DNA of 64,000 bases from NCBI GenBank assembly GCA_903995115.1, contig LR877145.1, positions 1,116,001 through 1,180,000 of the forward strand. Reading direction: 5' to 3'. The notes under the pieces are model-generated. The model was given only the letters and a program-made list of their open reading frames with translations, was not told the DNA's origin and searched no databases. Positions 8,964 to 17,333 of this stretch are shown in pieces. A program made the translations under genes and the position numbers. The stretch is from Angomonas deanei. Taxonomy: Eukaryota; Euglenozoa; Kinetoplastea; Trypanosomatida; Trypanosomatidae. How positions within the stretch are numbered: position 1 is the stretch's first letter; each line of letters begins with the position of its first letter.

Positions 8964-9278
8964 TTACTTGGATCATCCACCAGTCTTGCAGCCAGGCGGT
9001 GGCCTAGTAGACGCCAGCGTGTGAATGTTGCGTCCGTGGCCAAACCCCAACTCCCCTCCTCCGGGGGTTCGGCGGGGCTGGAACAGTCGCCGGAGCTGCG
9101 CACTAGGGTTGGAGTTTGACCGCTGCTGTGCCCTAAAGTCCTGCACCTCCTCGGCCAAGGGTCTGGGGGAGATTAACGTATGAAAGAAGAATACAATCAG
9201 GAGAGCTATCCCGACGAGAAAGTCAATGATGGAGAAGGGTTTCTTCTCCACCACCTTCCCGTCCACAATATACGCCAT
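8964..9278 (-). CDS. SELENOK: selenoprotein K (in-frame TGA read as selenocysteine)
   Basis: 104 aa with Sec at position 102. The ATG at 9278 follows a CT-rich tract and AG (9279-9280). The short N terminus (MAYIVDGKVVEKK), one membrane span (about 20-36), and a Gly/Pro/Arg-rich tail with RRTPGGGELGFGHGR match the SelK family. The reading frame meets TGA at 8975-8973, then codes Ser-Lys and stops at TAA (8966-8964), so the end is GG-U-SK. Human SelK ends GG-U-GR with Sec also third from last. SelK is an ER membrane protein tied to ER-associated degradation and palmitoylation, and kinetoplastids are known to keep it. A SECIS-like hairpin lies downstream. A Cys-form homologue that happens to stop at TGA is the alternative, but the two codons after TGA fit Sec. 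Confidence 0.85.
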
Positions 9279-9412
9279 CTTCTTGTAAAAGAGAGAGAAA
9301 GAGAGAAAAGAGGGCGAAGTGAACAGCGTATTTAGACCAAAACAAAAAGAGCTATCGACCATACACCTCTTTCAAAATTAACGGATCCGTGTATTAAGGT
9401 GACATACCGTTG

Positions 9413-10361
9413 TCACGTACTAGCAACGCCGCCTTGTGGCTTGTTCAAACTCTCCAGAAGGACACACGCACGGCACAATCGCTGACTAGCGACGTGGCCG
9501 CATCGCTCACACGGCTTCGCCTCCTGCACCGTCTGGGCAAACGTCCCCTTCACGGTGGTCTGCTCACCAGAGTGGACAATGTCGGCAATACAGCGGGGCC
9601 GGATAGACTCCAAGTCTTTGAGTAGCTGACGGGCGGTGCCACGGAAGGCATCCTTGGAGTAGGTGCACTCGGTGGTAAAGTAGTCCAACCTTTTAAAGTG
9701 CGCGTACAGTACAATTTCCTTCTCGTACGCGTACTTGAGCGGCTTCACACGGGATAAGCTGCCTTCGCTCAAAGTGGCCGTCGTGCACCGCGCCAGTCGA
9801 GGGGCGTCCGCACGGAAGAAGTTCATTAGCACCGTCTCCGCCATGTCATCACAGTTGTGGCCGGTGACAATCTTATTCGCCCCTACATGCAGCGCTCCTC
9901 GCTCGAGCGCGTGTCGGCGAAACACCCCACAAAAGGTACAACTGTTCTTTAGCCCACTCACCCGCACCACGTCGTCCATCGTCCACTGAAATAGCTCCTT
10001 GTAGGAGAGAATGTGCAGTGGCAGATGGTAAAAGGAAGAGTTTCGCTTGACGGTTTCTAAACTGTCATCGCGGTACCCTACGATCCCCTCATCCACACTC
10101 ACCAACTTCATCTCAATACCGTAGTGGTACCGTTCATTCAGCGTCGTCATCAGGTGAATCAAGACCGTACTATCCTTTTCCCCCACTCGCCCCCAACGCG
10201 ACGCAGTCTCCTTCAGAGAAAATATGTTCCTCCATGATCGTATGGTGTACCTCCTCTTCAAATGTTTGAAAGAAACAGTCCTGACACAGGAGGTCACTGT
10301 TCTTTGGGCGGCGAAGCGCAACCTTGTTGGTGTTGCACTGCTGACATATCTTTGGAGGCAT
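9413..10361 (-). CDS. CTU1: cytosolic tRNA 2-thiolation protein 1 (CTU1/NCS6), broken frame
   Basis: About 315 aa read across two frames. The N-terminal frame (ATG at 10361) has a zinc-ribbon half (CQQC...CQDC) and runs to VALGASGGK. The second frame continues with [10 protein letters not shown], so the PP-loop SGGKDST is split exactly at a G5A4G2 stretch (10174-10184), where one base is surplus. The rest matches the family: [28 protein letters not shown], and a C-terminal zinc motif [16 protein letters not shown]. With URM1 as sulfur donor and CTU2 as partner the enzyme thiolates U34 of tRNA Lys, Glu and Gln. Because all motifs survive on both sides, a sequencing indel is more likely than a dead gene. 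Confidence 0.85.
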
Positions 10362-10487
10362 CTACAGATGAAAAGAAAAGGAAGGGGGCGAATATTCTCA
10401 GGGAATCAAAAACTCTTGCGGCAACCGATTGAAGCTTCACCGAGACGCGACAACAGCAACTGAATTGTAATAATCTATACTGTAGCA

Positions 10488-11672
10488 TTATACAAAGGAA
10501 GTGTACAAGGGCCTCCACGGCGACTCCGCCATCACACTAGGGCCATTCAGTAAACTAATAATCGTCCGTGCGTCTAGCGATTTCTCAAGAAACGAGGGAT
10601 TCTCCATTTGGGTATTCCTCGTCCTATTGTGGGGGTCCAACTGGTGCGAGTGGTTTGTGCGGTCGGGGTCTACTCCCCCGTGCAGGTCCTTCGCGGTACT
10701 AGACTGGTGCACAATTCTAATTTTAGAGCTGGTTTGAGAAGTTGTACTTACATCGGTCGGCCGTTCTTTGAGAAGCGACATCTTGACACCGGCCAGCTCG
10801 CGGTCTAGCGCGTCACACCGTCTCTCTAAATGATCTATAGACGTGTTGGTGGCGCGTTTAAAAATGTCCAAATCTTTTCCTATCGCCGCTACCGATTGTA
10901 CCGCACCTAGTCGCTCCGCTAATTGTTGTTGCTGTGCCTTTAGCGCCGCCAACTCCATCTCGTGGGCGTTTATCGTCCCCTGCAACACGTAATTCATCTC
11001 CTCCGTCTCATTCTCCCTCTCCGTGGGAGCGGAGGAGTACCGCATGTCGGTGGACAGACTCGCTTTGCCCTGCATCACCCGGCTGAGCTTACTACGTGGG
11101 ACGACGGCGCTCTCCTCCCTCAATGAGCGCAAGTCCTCCGTGGGGCCTCGGTGCGACATGGATGGTGTCACATCCACCGGAATCGACTGCGAAGGGGTCG
11201 TGCCAAAACGCTTCGTCGCAATCCCCGCCTCAGACGCTTTCGGTTGAGACAGCGAGCCAAGCACTTTCGGTTCATTGTCGGAACGCCCAAACTTCACTTG
11301 AGGAATAGAGGAGGCCAGGACCCGACTGCCCGAAGTGCTCCCAGGGTGACTGGCGGAACCCTTCATGCTGGGGGCGGTCGTCTTGGACGACGACGAGGGC
11401 ACCGACTCGCTCGGTTTTCGTGGCAGCGGAGAGTACAGCTCCTCCTGCACCCCTTGATAAAACCCTACTGGCCCTCGGATGGCTTCCTCCATGTAGGAGG
11501 TACTGGCACTACCTCTCTCACGGGTAGACGACTTTTGTTGTTCGTTCAGATACTTGTAATATTCTATGCCATTTTTCGGCGGGGACTTTCCCTTGCAGAA
11601 GGACAAGTGCGACCTCAAGTGTAAGGAGGATACTACATCACCGCAATAGGGGCAGACGGTCACGCTACTCAT
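10488..11672 (-). CDS. protein with N-terminal C2HC zinc finger and coiled coil
   Basis: 394 aa from the ATG at 11672; not recognised further. A zinc finger opens the protein (CPYCGDVV...HLSFC, about residues 7-27). A Ser/Pro/Lys-rich linker of about 200 residues follows, then a coiled coil of about 90 residues (HEMELAALKAQQQQLAERLG to ERRCDALDRELAGVK) and a polar tail. Such layouts are common among kinetoplastid cytoskeletal proteins, but a location cannot be inferred. Confidence 0.6.
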   Translation of the reverse strand: MSSVTVCPYCGDVVSSLHLRSHLSFCKGKSPPKNGIEYYKYLNEQQKSSTRERGSASTSYMEEAIRGPVGFYQGVQEELYSPLPRKPSESVPSSSSKTTAPSMKGSASHPGSTSGSRVLASSIPQVKFGRSDNEPKVLGSLSQPKASEAGIATKRFGTTPSQSIPVDVTPSMSHRGPTEDLRSLREESAVVPRSKLSRVMQGKASLSTDMRYSSAPTERENETEEMNYVLQGTINAHEMELAALKAQQQQLAERLGAVQSVAAIGKDLDIFKRATNTSIDHLERRCDALDRELAGVKMSLLKERPTDVSTTSQTSSKIRIVHQSSTAKDLHGGVDPDRTNHSHQLDPHNRTRNTQMENPSFLEKSLDARTIISLLNGPSVMAESPWRPLYTSFV

Positions 11673-11900
11673 CAATAATTTGTTTTACGGCTGCAGTACT
11701 GGATGGGAGACGGTGAGAAGGAAAAGGAAAGATATACCGCACACATATGAAACAATAAAAAGCCACCGATTGTACATGATGAAATGGTCCATACGTAAGT
11801 TTTAAAACAAAAAAAGAGGAATATAAAAAATAATATTATACATATCCGTACAGACGTGATGTTGCACTACTCCGCCTTTTTGGTGAGCGGTTCCAGTCGC

Positions 11901-13586
11901 CTAGTGCGGCCAGAGACAGTCCGGGCGAGCCAGCAAACTGCCCGGCGTGATGCCGACCGGTGGCGTAGGCTCGAGGTCCGGGCCACTGCCGGGTTTAGTA
12001 GGGGGCACCTCCATCGGCACCAATTCCTTGTACCGTCTACCACTCTGCAGTGGACTGCTGTGACCATCCGACCTCGGCGGTCGGGCCCCCGCTGCACTTT
12101 GCGGTTTTATCTCTCCACCACCATCTTCCGGAGGACTAACAGGAGGTTTACCTTTTTTCGACGGTTTTCTATTCAATGTATTCTTTCCACTCTCGGAAGT
12201 CACCTTCTTTCGTTTCTTCTTGGGTTTAATGCCGTACACGGCAGCCATTTGGCCAGCTGTCTCCGCGCGGTTGGTGGCCAGCACACTACGATTGTTGGCG
12301 CTGCTCGTCCGGATCGGCGTGGCCTCCTTCTCCCGGAAGGGCGACGCGGGGGAGGCGCTGTTACTATTATTTTTCGTGTTCTTGGCGTCCGGCGGGGACT
12401 GCTCCAAGTCCTCCGCGAACATGATCGTCGAATGCCGGACAGACGTGTTGCCGCTGTTGAGGGTGTTGTGCGAGTCGGAGTTGTGTCGGTACCCACGGCG
12501 AGCTGGCAAGAAGGCCTCTGTCTCTCCTTTTGCCTCCAGTTCCACCAGCGTCTCCGTCGGGTTCACGCCTTTACGCTCCTTCTTCTTGCGCTTCCCTTTC
12601 ATGAGCACCGTGTCGTCGTCTGTCTGATGACGCGTGAGCGCCGCACCAGCCGACGACGGCTGCGACACCAAACTCTCTTTCCGCATATTGGCTGGCCCGG
12701 TGGTCGGCCGCGGTCGGTGAGTTGGGGAAGGATTGGTGCTTCCCGTCAGACTATTATGTCGCACCGACGCGGGTCTCCCTTCCGCACACAAAAACTGAAC
12801 CTCGTCTGTCGGGCTGCTGTCCGCGGCGTCCTTCTCTTCCCCTAGCAGCTTCACATAGTGTGGCACCACCACCTTGGACCACACGTCTCTAAACACGCAG
12901 TCCACCATCTCCGCTTGAAGCTGCTCAGCCGGCTCGAGTAACGTATCTTTACCATCCGCTGCTTTTGGTGGCTCTCCACCGCTTCGATCGACCGCAAACA
13001 CCTCCACCAGTTGTGCTCCGTCCTGCACCAAGATTTCTTCCGTGGTATCTGCTCTAGTGGGTTTGCGTATCGACGCTGCGGTCCCATTCACTTGCAGCTG
13101 ACAGACTTCCTTCTCTTCAGGGATGTGGCAACACCTGTAGTCGGCGGACGGAAAAAGGGAGTTGGACAAGGAGGTCCGCGCCATCTGCTCAAGACTTTTA
13201 CTCCTTTCCCCCTTCGGTGGGTGTGGATTGACGATTTGGGCGCCTCGCACGTAAAGTGTGTTGATGTGCACAAAGCTCTCAAACTCCGCAATTTGACTAT
13301 TCAGAATCTCACGACGAATGTTGGCCCCACCCCGAGCCGGCCGGTAAGGATTCCAGTTGGTGCGTGGACTCGTCAGCGCATCCCGCACGCGAGTCTCCGA
13401 CCGCACCCCTAACCACAGTTGTGACAACAACTCTGATAGTTCTCGCTCCGCCAGCTGATCCATTCGGCCGGCAAAATCTAAACTCATCTCTGAGGCAAAA
13501 TCGGAGGCGACACTCAGTTCACGCGTCTCCCTAGGGTTCGTGCCTTCCCTGTAGGTGGCATCAGAGGATGTCCTTTGACGATGCAT
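11901..13586 (-). CDS. conserved-looking protein of unknown function with basic tail
   Basis: 561 aa, no family recognised. The N-terminal third (about 40-200) looks folded, with a helical start (FAGRMDQLAERELSELLSQL). The rest is low in complexity, with basic clusters (KGKRKKKERKG and KPKKKRKKV) that resemble nuclear localisation signals, and Pro/Gly-rich runs near the C terminus. A nuclear role is only a guess. An out-of-frame ATG lies 4 nt upstream of the start used. A long open frame on the opposite strand (11856-12845) is a shadow of this GC-rich gene. Confidence 0.55.
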   Translation of the reverse strand: MHRQRTSSDATYREGTNPRETRELSVASDFASEMSLDFAGRMDQLAERELSELLSQLWLGVRSETRVRDALTSPRTNWNPYRPARGGANIRREILNSQIAEFESFVHINTLYVRGAQIVNPHPPKGERSKSLEQMARTSLSNSLFPSADYRCCHIPEEKEVCQLQVNGTAASIRKPTRADTTEEILVQDGAQLVEVFAVDRSGGEPPKAADGKDTLLEPAEQLQAEMVDCVFRDVWSKVVVPHYVKLLGEEKDAADSSPTDEVQFLCAEGRPASVRHNSLTGSTNPSPTHRPRPTTGPANMRKESLVSQPSSAGAALTRHQTDDDTVLMKGKRKKKERKGVNPTETLVELEAKGETEAFLPARRGYRHNSDSHNTLNSGNTSVRHSTIMFAEDLEQSPPDAKNTKNNSNSASPASPFREKEATPIRTSSANNRSVLATNRAETAGQMAAVYGIKPKKKRKKVTSESGKNTLNRKPSKKGKPPVSPPEDGGGEIKPQSAAGARPPRSDGHSSPLQSGRRYKELVPMEVPPTKPGSGPDLEPTPPVGITPGSLLARPDCLWPH

Positions 13587-14014
13587 GCATCTTACGAATA
13601 AGAATGGTCACTAGAAGTAGGGTGATACAACAACTAAAAAACTAAACAAAAAGTATGAAGTATTGGATACTTTTGCTGAATTCTAAAAAAAAAAAAGGCA
13701 AAACGGTGAAGATAATCGTGGAAGGAATCAGCTTGATTAGAAGACAGGAAAAAAAAAAAAAGAATGGCGAACCAAACAGAACAACAATTGACGGCGGAAA
13801 GAAAAACAGATGCATGAGGTTCAATCAAACCGAGAAAAAAAAAAGTAATGGTTACAGGTCATTGTGTCCTTTTCAGACACGCATAGACACACAAACACTG
13901 GTGGCGGTTGGTTGAAGAGTTTTTGTCTATACACTCCCCCGCCCTTCCCTCTTGTCTATCAAAAAAGGGTTTACCGCAACCGTCTCTACGCGACGGAGAA
14001 TAAGGTAATCTCGC
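13587..14014. other. spacer, A-rich on plus strand
   Basis: 428 bases without a gene. Plus-strand A runs (about 13686-13697, 13750-13761 and 13833-13842) are T runs on the transcribed strand and give several possible pyrimidine tracts for the gene ending at 14015 or its downstream neighbour. Nothing else was seen. Confidence 0.45.
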
Positions 14015-14485
14015 TTACTCCTTGAACGATTTGTATAACTTTGCTATGGATGCGACACGTTTGTTATACTTGATGGTTTGAATCTCACTCTGACTGAGTT
14101 TTTTCTTCGCGACGGCACCACGCAAACGGCGTTTCCCACTCTTTGCTTTGGTCGTGGTGTTTGTCTTGCGCTTTACCGTTTTTTTAACTCCACTTTTACT
14201 CTTTTTCGGTGTGGCGCTTTTGAGAGGAACACTAGGCTTCTTGGGTTTGGCAGCGGGCTTCTTACTCCTCTTTAGAGTTTTCTTGCGAAGACTGCCGGAC
14301 GCATAACGTCTAGCCAAAACTATCGGGGACTGTGCTGCGCTATTTTCTGGGAGGGACTCCAAAACACTCGTATGTTGCACCTGCTGCACGTCGTTCCGGG
14401 GACGTCTCCAGGTGGCACCCTGTGGGTACGTCTTTTGACCAATGGAGACCAGAGGGAGTAGGGCTATCGGTATTCTTCGGAACAT
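14015..14485 (-). CDS. Lys-rich H1-like protein with mitochondrial-type presequence (possible kDNA-associated protein)
   Basis: 156 aa from the ATG at 14485; the open frame upstream is leader. The N terminus (MFRRIPIALLPLVSIGQKTYP) is Arg-containing, hydrophobic and free of acids, like a short mitochondrial presequence. From about residue 65 the protein is almost only Lys, Arg, Ala, Pro, Ser and Thr (KKPAAKPKKPSVPLKSATPK and similar), as in the C-terminal tail of histone H1. Kinetoplast-associated proteins (KAPs), which condense mitochondrial kDNA networks, have exactly this make-up, but they are poorly conserved in sequence and this is inference. A mitochondrial ribosomal protein is the alternative. 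Confidence 0.5.
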   Translation of the reverse strand: MFRRIPIALLPLVSIGQKTYPQGATWRRPRNDVQQVQHTSVLESLPENSAAQSPIVLARRYASGSLRKKTLKRSKKPAAKPKKPSVPLKSATPKKSKSGVKKTVKRKTNTTTKAKSGKRRLRGAVAKKKLSQSEIQTIKYNKRVASIAKLYKSFKE

Positions 14486-14655
14486 TTCTATACAATGAGA
14501 AAGAAAGAAAGCAGCGTTAGCACAATAGTGAAAAGTAATGTCCTCTGCTGCACACCGAAACATACACGCGAGGAAAGTAACCCCAAACGTTTTATGAAAC
14601 ACAACGAAAGCATACAGACATATACAAAAATACAATACAGCAATACAGACACCTC

Positions 14656-15465
14656 CTACGAACTACGGTTTCGCAGAAACAGCCCCATCACCGTGCCCAC
14701 ACCAGCCAGCAATACACTAGCCCCCGCCAGCGCCGTGGTCGCATTCACCGCCCGCTCTCGTCTGCTGGCGACCTCGATATAAGTCTTCAGGTCATTTCCC
14801 TGCTTATTATACGGAGCTAACAACAGCATTTGGGACACACACGAACTGGCCTTTGGCAGCTCCTTCAACTTAATCCACCCCAGCGCCAAATAATAGTGAT
14901 AGAGGGCCAAGTCATCCATATGATCGGGTGCTATCCGGGAGGTCTGTGCGTTGCCCTTCCACAAGTGCGGCGGTACGGGTCCGCCCCCGATGGCTTCCTT
15001 GTAGATCATCTCCTCCACCTCCCTCTCCTCGTCACTGGTCAATGGGCTCACCTCGTCATCGGAGGCGGGCGGCGCGGTGGGCTTCACAATGGTTCCCTTG
15101 ATGCTACTGGGCTGGCTAGACTCGCTCTTCTTCTTGTCAATCTGCTCCTCCAACCCCTCGTAGTCGGTGCCGTACAAGTCCTGCATGGCCTTCCGCTGCC
15201 CCATCGTCGAGGCCCAGCCCGACTGCCACCGGGTGCAGACGAGAGTTTGCATCAGGTTGATCCCCTCTTCCACGAAGGACTGGCGGGAGTGAGATATGAG
15301 GGCAGCACCCAGCTGAAATATAATCTCCGTGTTCTCTGGACTCTCCCGCAGCGACTCGCGAAGGGTGCGCACGCTATCGGCTAGTCCCGCCAGCTCCTCC
15401 TGACTGGGGCGCAGGAGCCGCTCCAGGTTGGGGTTTTGTCTAAACAACTCTTCTAGTCGCTCCAT
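14656..15465 (-). CDS. FIS1: mitochondrial/peroxisomal fission protein FIS1 with insertion
   Basis: 269 aa, well above the 150 or so usual for Fis1. The first TPR is at about 45-78 (TEIIFQLGAALISHSRQ...EEGINLMQTL), the second at about 185-220 (YHYYLALGWIKLKELPKASS...LLLAPYNKQG), and a tail anchor at about 243-264 ends with RNRSS. These are the Fis1 parts in order. Between the two TPRs lies a polar, acidic insert of about 100 residues (79-182) that other Fis1 proteins lack. Fis1 sits in the outer mitochondrial and peroxisomal membrane and helps recruit the dynamin-like fission protein. Confidence 0.78.
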   Translation of the reverse strand: MERLEELFRQNPNLERLLRPSQEELAGLADSVRTLRESLRESPENTEIIFQLGAALISHSRQSFVEEGINLMQTLVCTRWQSGWASTMGQRKAMQDLYGTDYEGLEEQIDKKKSESSQPSSIKGTIVKPTAPPASDDEVSPLTSDEEREVEEMIYKEAIGGGPVPPHLWKGNAQTSRIAPDHMDDLALYHYYLALGWIKLKELPKASSCVSQMLLLAPYNKQGNDLKTYIEVASRRERAVNATTALAGASVLLAGVGTVMGLFLRNRSS

Positions 15466-15683
15466 CAGCGAATTCTAGTGAAGTGTGGTAGAAGAGGGAG
15501 AGCAAAATGAACAAGATAACAGGAGGTCCTCAAACACACAATATACGTACAGAAAAGGAAAGGACAGTCAGGACGAAAAACAAAAAATTGGATATAGTAA
15601 GGATCGGGAATCATTATAAGTTGAAAGAAGAACACACGCAAAGGACAAAAAAAAAACGCAGCAACAGGGATGACAGCCTCCCT

Positions 15684-16469
15684 TTACATGGAAGAACACC
15701 ACGCGCCACCCTTCTTGAGAAGCATTTGGCCACGTACACGCGCACGGAGGGAGACGGGGAGGACGCCGGAGTCCGCCTTCATGAACTCAATCAGGGCATC
15801 CACATCCACAGGCTTGAACAGTCCAAAGCAAACGCCGCCGTGACGGCTGTACACCAGCACATTACCGGCGTAGATGTGACCACCAACGTGGGAGCAGGGG
15901 ACGATCGTAATCTTCTTGGCCTCCTCCTCAATCAGCTTTTCCTTCACGGCAGACCGGAGCAGGTCGACCAGAATCGCGCCGCAGTAGGCGCAGCGGGAAT
16001 CGCGCGTGCTATGCGCGCACACAAACACAAAATATTCGTTCGAGCGATCGGTAGAGAGGGTACCCTTATTTTCCCACGGGAACTCCTCGAAGGAGGGGTT
16101 GTTGTACTGGTGAACCGACAGCGCCCCCGTCTTCTCGTCTAGCGCCACGTGGAGCACATTCTCCTCCTGGCCCTCAGGGACCTCGTACACATTGACCGTC
16201 GCGTCGAGCTTCTTCTCCTTCACTATCTTGGAGAATTGCGGATAGCCTTCGATATTCTCAGTTCTCTTATCCCACTGCGGGGCAGGAGTCTTGGTGCCGA
16301 TAAAGATGTGCTCGTTCAGCTTCATGCTGTTCTTCAGTTTGGGTGGAATAGGGCCGCAGCACTCCTCTCGTCCGAAGCCCACCTCCTTCACGTCTAATCC
16401 CTCAATATCCTGAAGGGTCTGCTGTGTCAGCTTGTGCTTGAAGGTTTCAAAATCGTTGGGATCGGCCAT
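15684..16469 (-). CDS. sucrase/ferredoxin-like (Apd1-type) thioredoxin-fold iron-sulfur protein
   Basis: 261 aa. The C-terminal half has the thioredoxin-like ferredoxin pattern of this family: VCAHSTRDSRCAYCG (C151, H153, C160, C163) and PCSHVGGHIYAGNVLVY with the HxxxH pair H194/H198. In yeast Apd1 two Cys and two His of this kind hold a [2Fe-2S] cluster. The N-terminal half (ECCGPIPPKLKNSMKLNEHI) contains a first half-domain. The physiological electron partner is not known. The protein has no targeting sequence and is probably cytosolic. Confidence 0.72.
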   Translation of the reverse strand: MADPNDFETFKHKLTQQTLQDIEGLDVKEVGFGREECCGPIPPKLKNSMKLNEHIFIGTKTPAPQWDKRTENIEGYPQFSKIVKEKKLDATVNVYEVPEGQEENVLHVALDEKTGALSVHQYNNPSFEEFPWENKGTLSTDRSNEYFVFVCAHSTRDSRCAYCGAILVDLLRSAVKEKLIEEEAKKITIVPCSHVGGHIYAGNVLVYSRHGGVCFGLFKPVDVDALIEFMKADSGVLPVSLRARVRGQMLLKKGGAWCSSM

Positions 16470-16636
16470 TTGTAAATATTATGACAATAGAAAGAATCTT
16501 ACAGAAACACTGGCGGGGGAAATAGAAAAAGGCATGAAATAGTGTTAGAGACGCATTCTGAAAATAACAAAAGATGGTGTGTACTACTTTTTACGACGAT
16601 GGCTGTGTGTTAAATAAAATCATCTTGTGGATAGTA

Positions 16637-17182
16637 CTACTCAATTGGGTTGGCCTTCGCCGTGCTCTTGGAACTCAACGGGTCCACCAACGCGCGGCGC
16701 ATAAACATCTTCTTGGGGACACAATACGGAAACACCACCCCATTGCAGAGGTGGTTGGTCGACATCTCCCCCTCCTCTGCCGTTTCCCAACTCTTACTCT
16801 TCTTTAACCGCCCAATCTTCGCCAGGGCCATCTGCCGCTGACGGTGGGACGAGAGTCGGTCTTGAAAGAGAATAAAAAGAGGTGGCACCGCAAACTCGAA
16901 CTCCCGCTCATTCAGAGAACCGTCGGTCTGGATGGTCAACGATTTGCTAAAACGAGGAAACCTAGAACGCTCAATTCTCAGTTCCTCCCTATACATCCCT
17001 CTGTTTTCAATGTGCTGCACCTCACTGGTGTGTCGGTCCTTCACAAAGGTGCGCAGCACGTAGGGAATTTTGTAATCGTCCGGGGCGAGCTTGGGGTGTG
17101 CCGAGATACGCTTCCCCAGCGGACGCAGACCGGGTGGAGGGGGTGCGCTCTTTGGCACCGCCGCCCACTTGTGCAAAACCAT
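16637..17182 (-). CDS. small basic protein of unknown function
   Basis: 181 aa from the ATG at 17182. The 26 codons upstream read PPPPSSSLFLFPSSRAFR, the translation of a pyrimidine tract, so the longer frame to 17260 is rejected. The protein is rich in Arg and Lys, begins MVLHKWAAVPKSAPPPPGLR, and has no recognised domain. Size and charge would fit a mitochondrial ribosomal protein, but nothing specific supports it. Confidence 0.55.
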   Translation of the reverse strand: MVLHKWAAVPKSAPPPPGLRPLGKRISAHPKLAPDDYKIPYVLRTFVKDRHTSEVQHIENRGMYREELRIERSRFPRFSKSLTIQTDGSLNEREFEFAVPPLFILFQDRLSSHRQRQMALAKIGRLKKSKSWETAEEGEMSTNHLCNGVVFPYCVPKKMFMRRALVDPLSSKSTAKANPIE

Positions 17183-17333
17183 TCGAAATGCGCGACTAGA
17201 CGGAAAAAGAAAAAGAGAAGAGGAGGGTGGTGGTGGGGACAGGGGACGTACATTTGGCAACTACCATTAATAGGAGCCGGTCGCAAAAAAAAAAAAGACA
17301 TTCTTAATAGAAATGTGAATCATTAAACTCAAT

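Noticed and set aside
11856-12845. 329-codon plus-strand open frame
   Set aside because: Arg-rich shadow of the hypothetical gene at 11901-13586, with no homology pattern.
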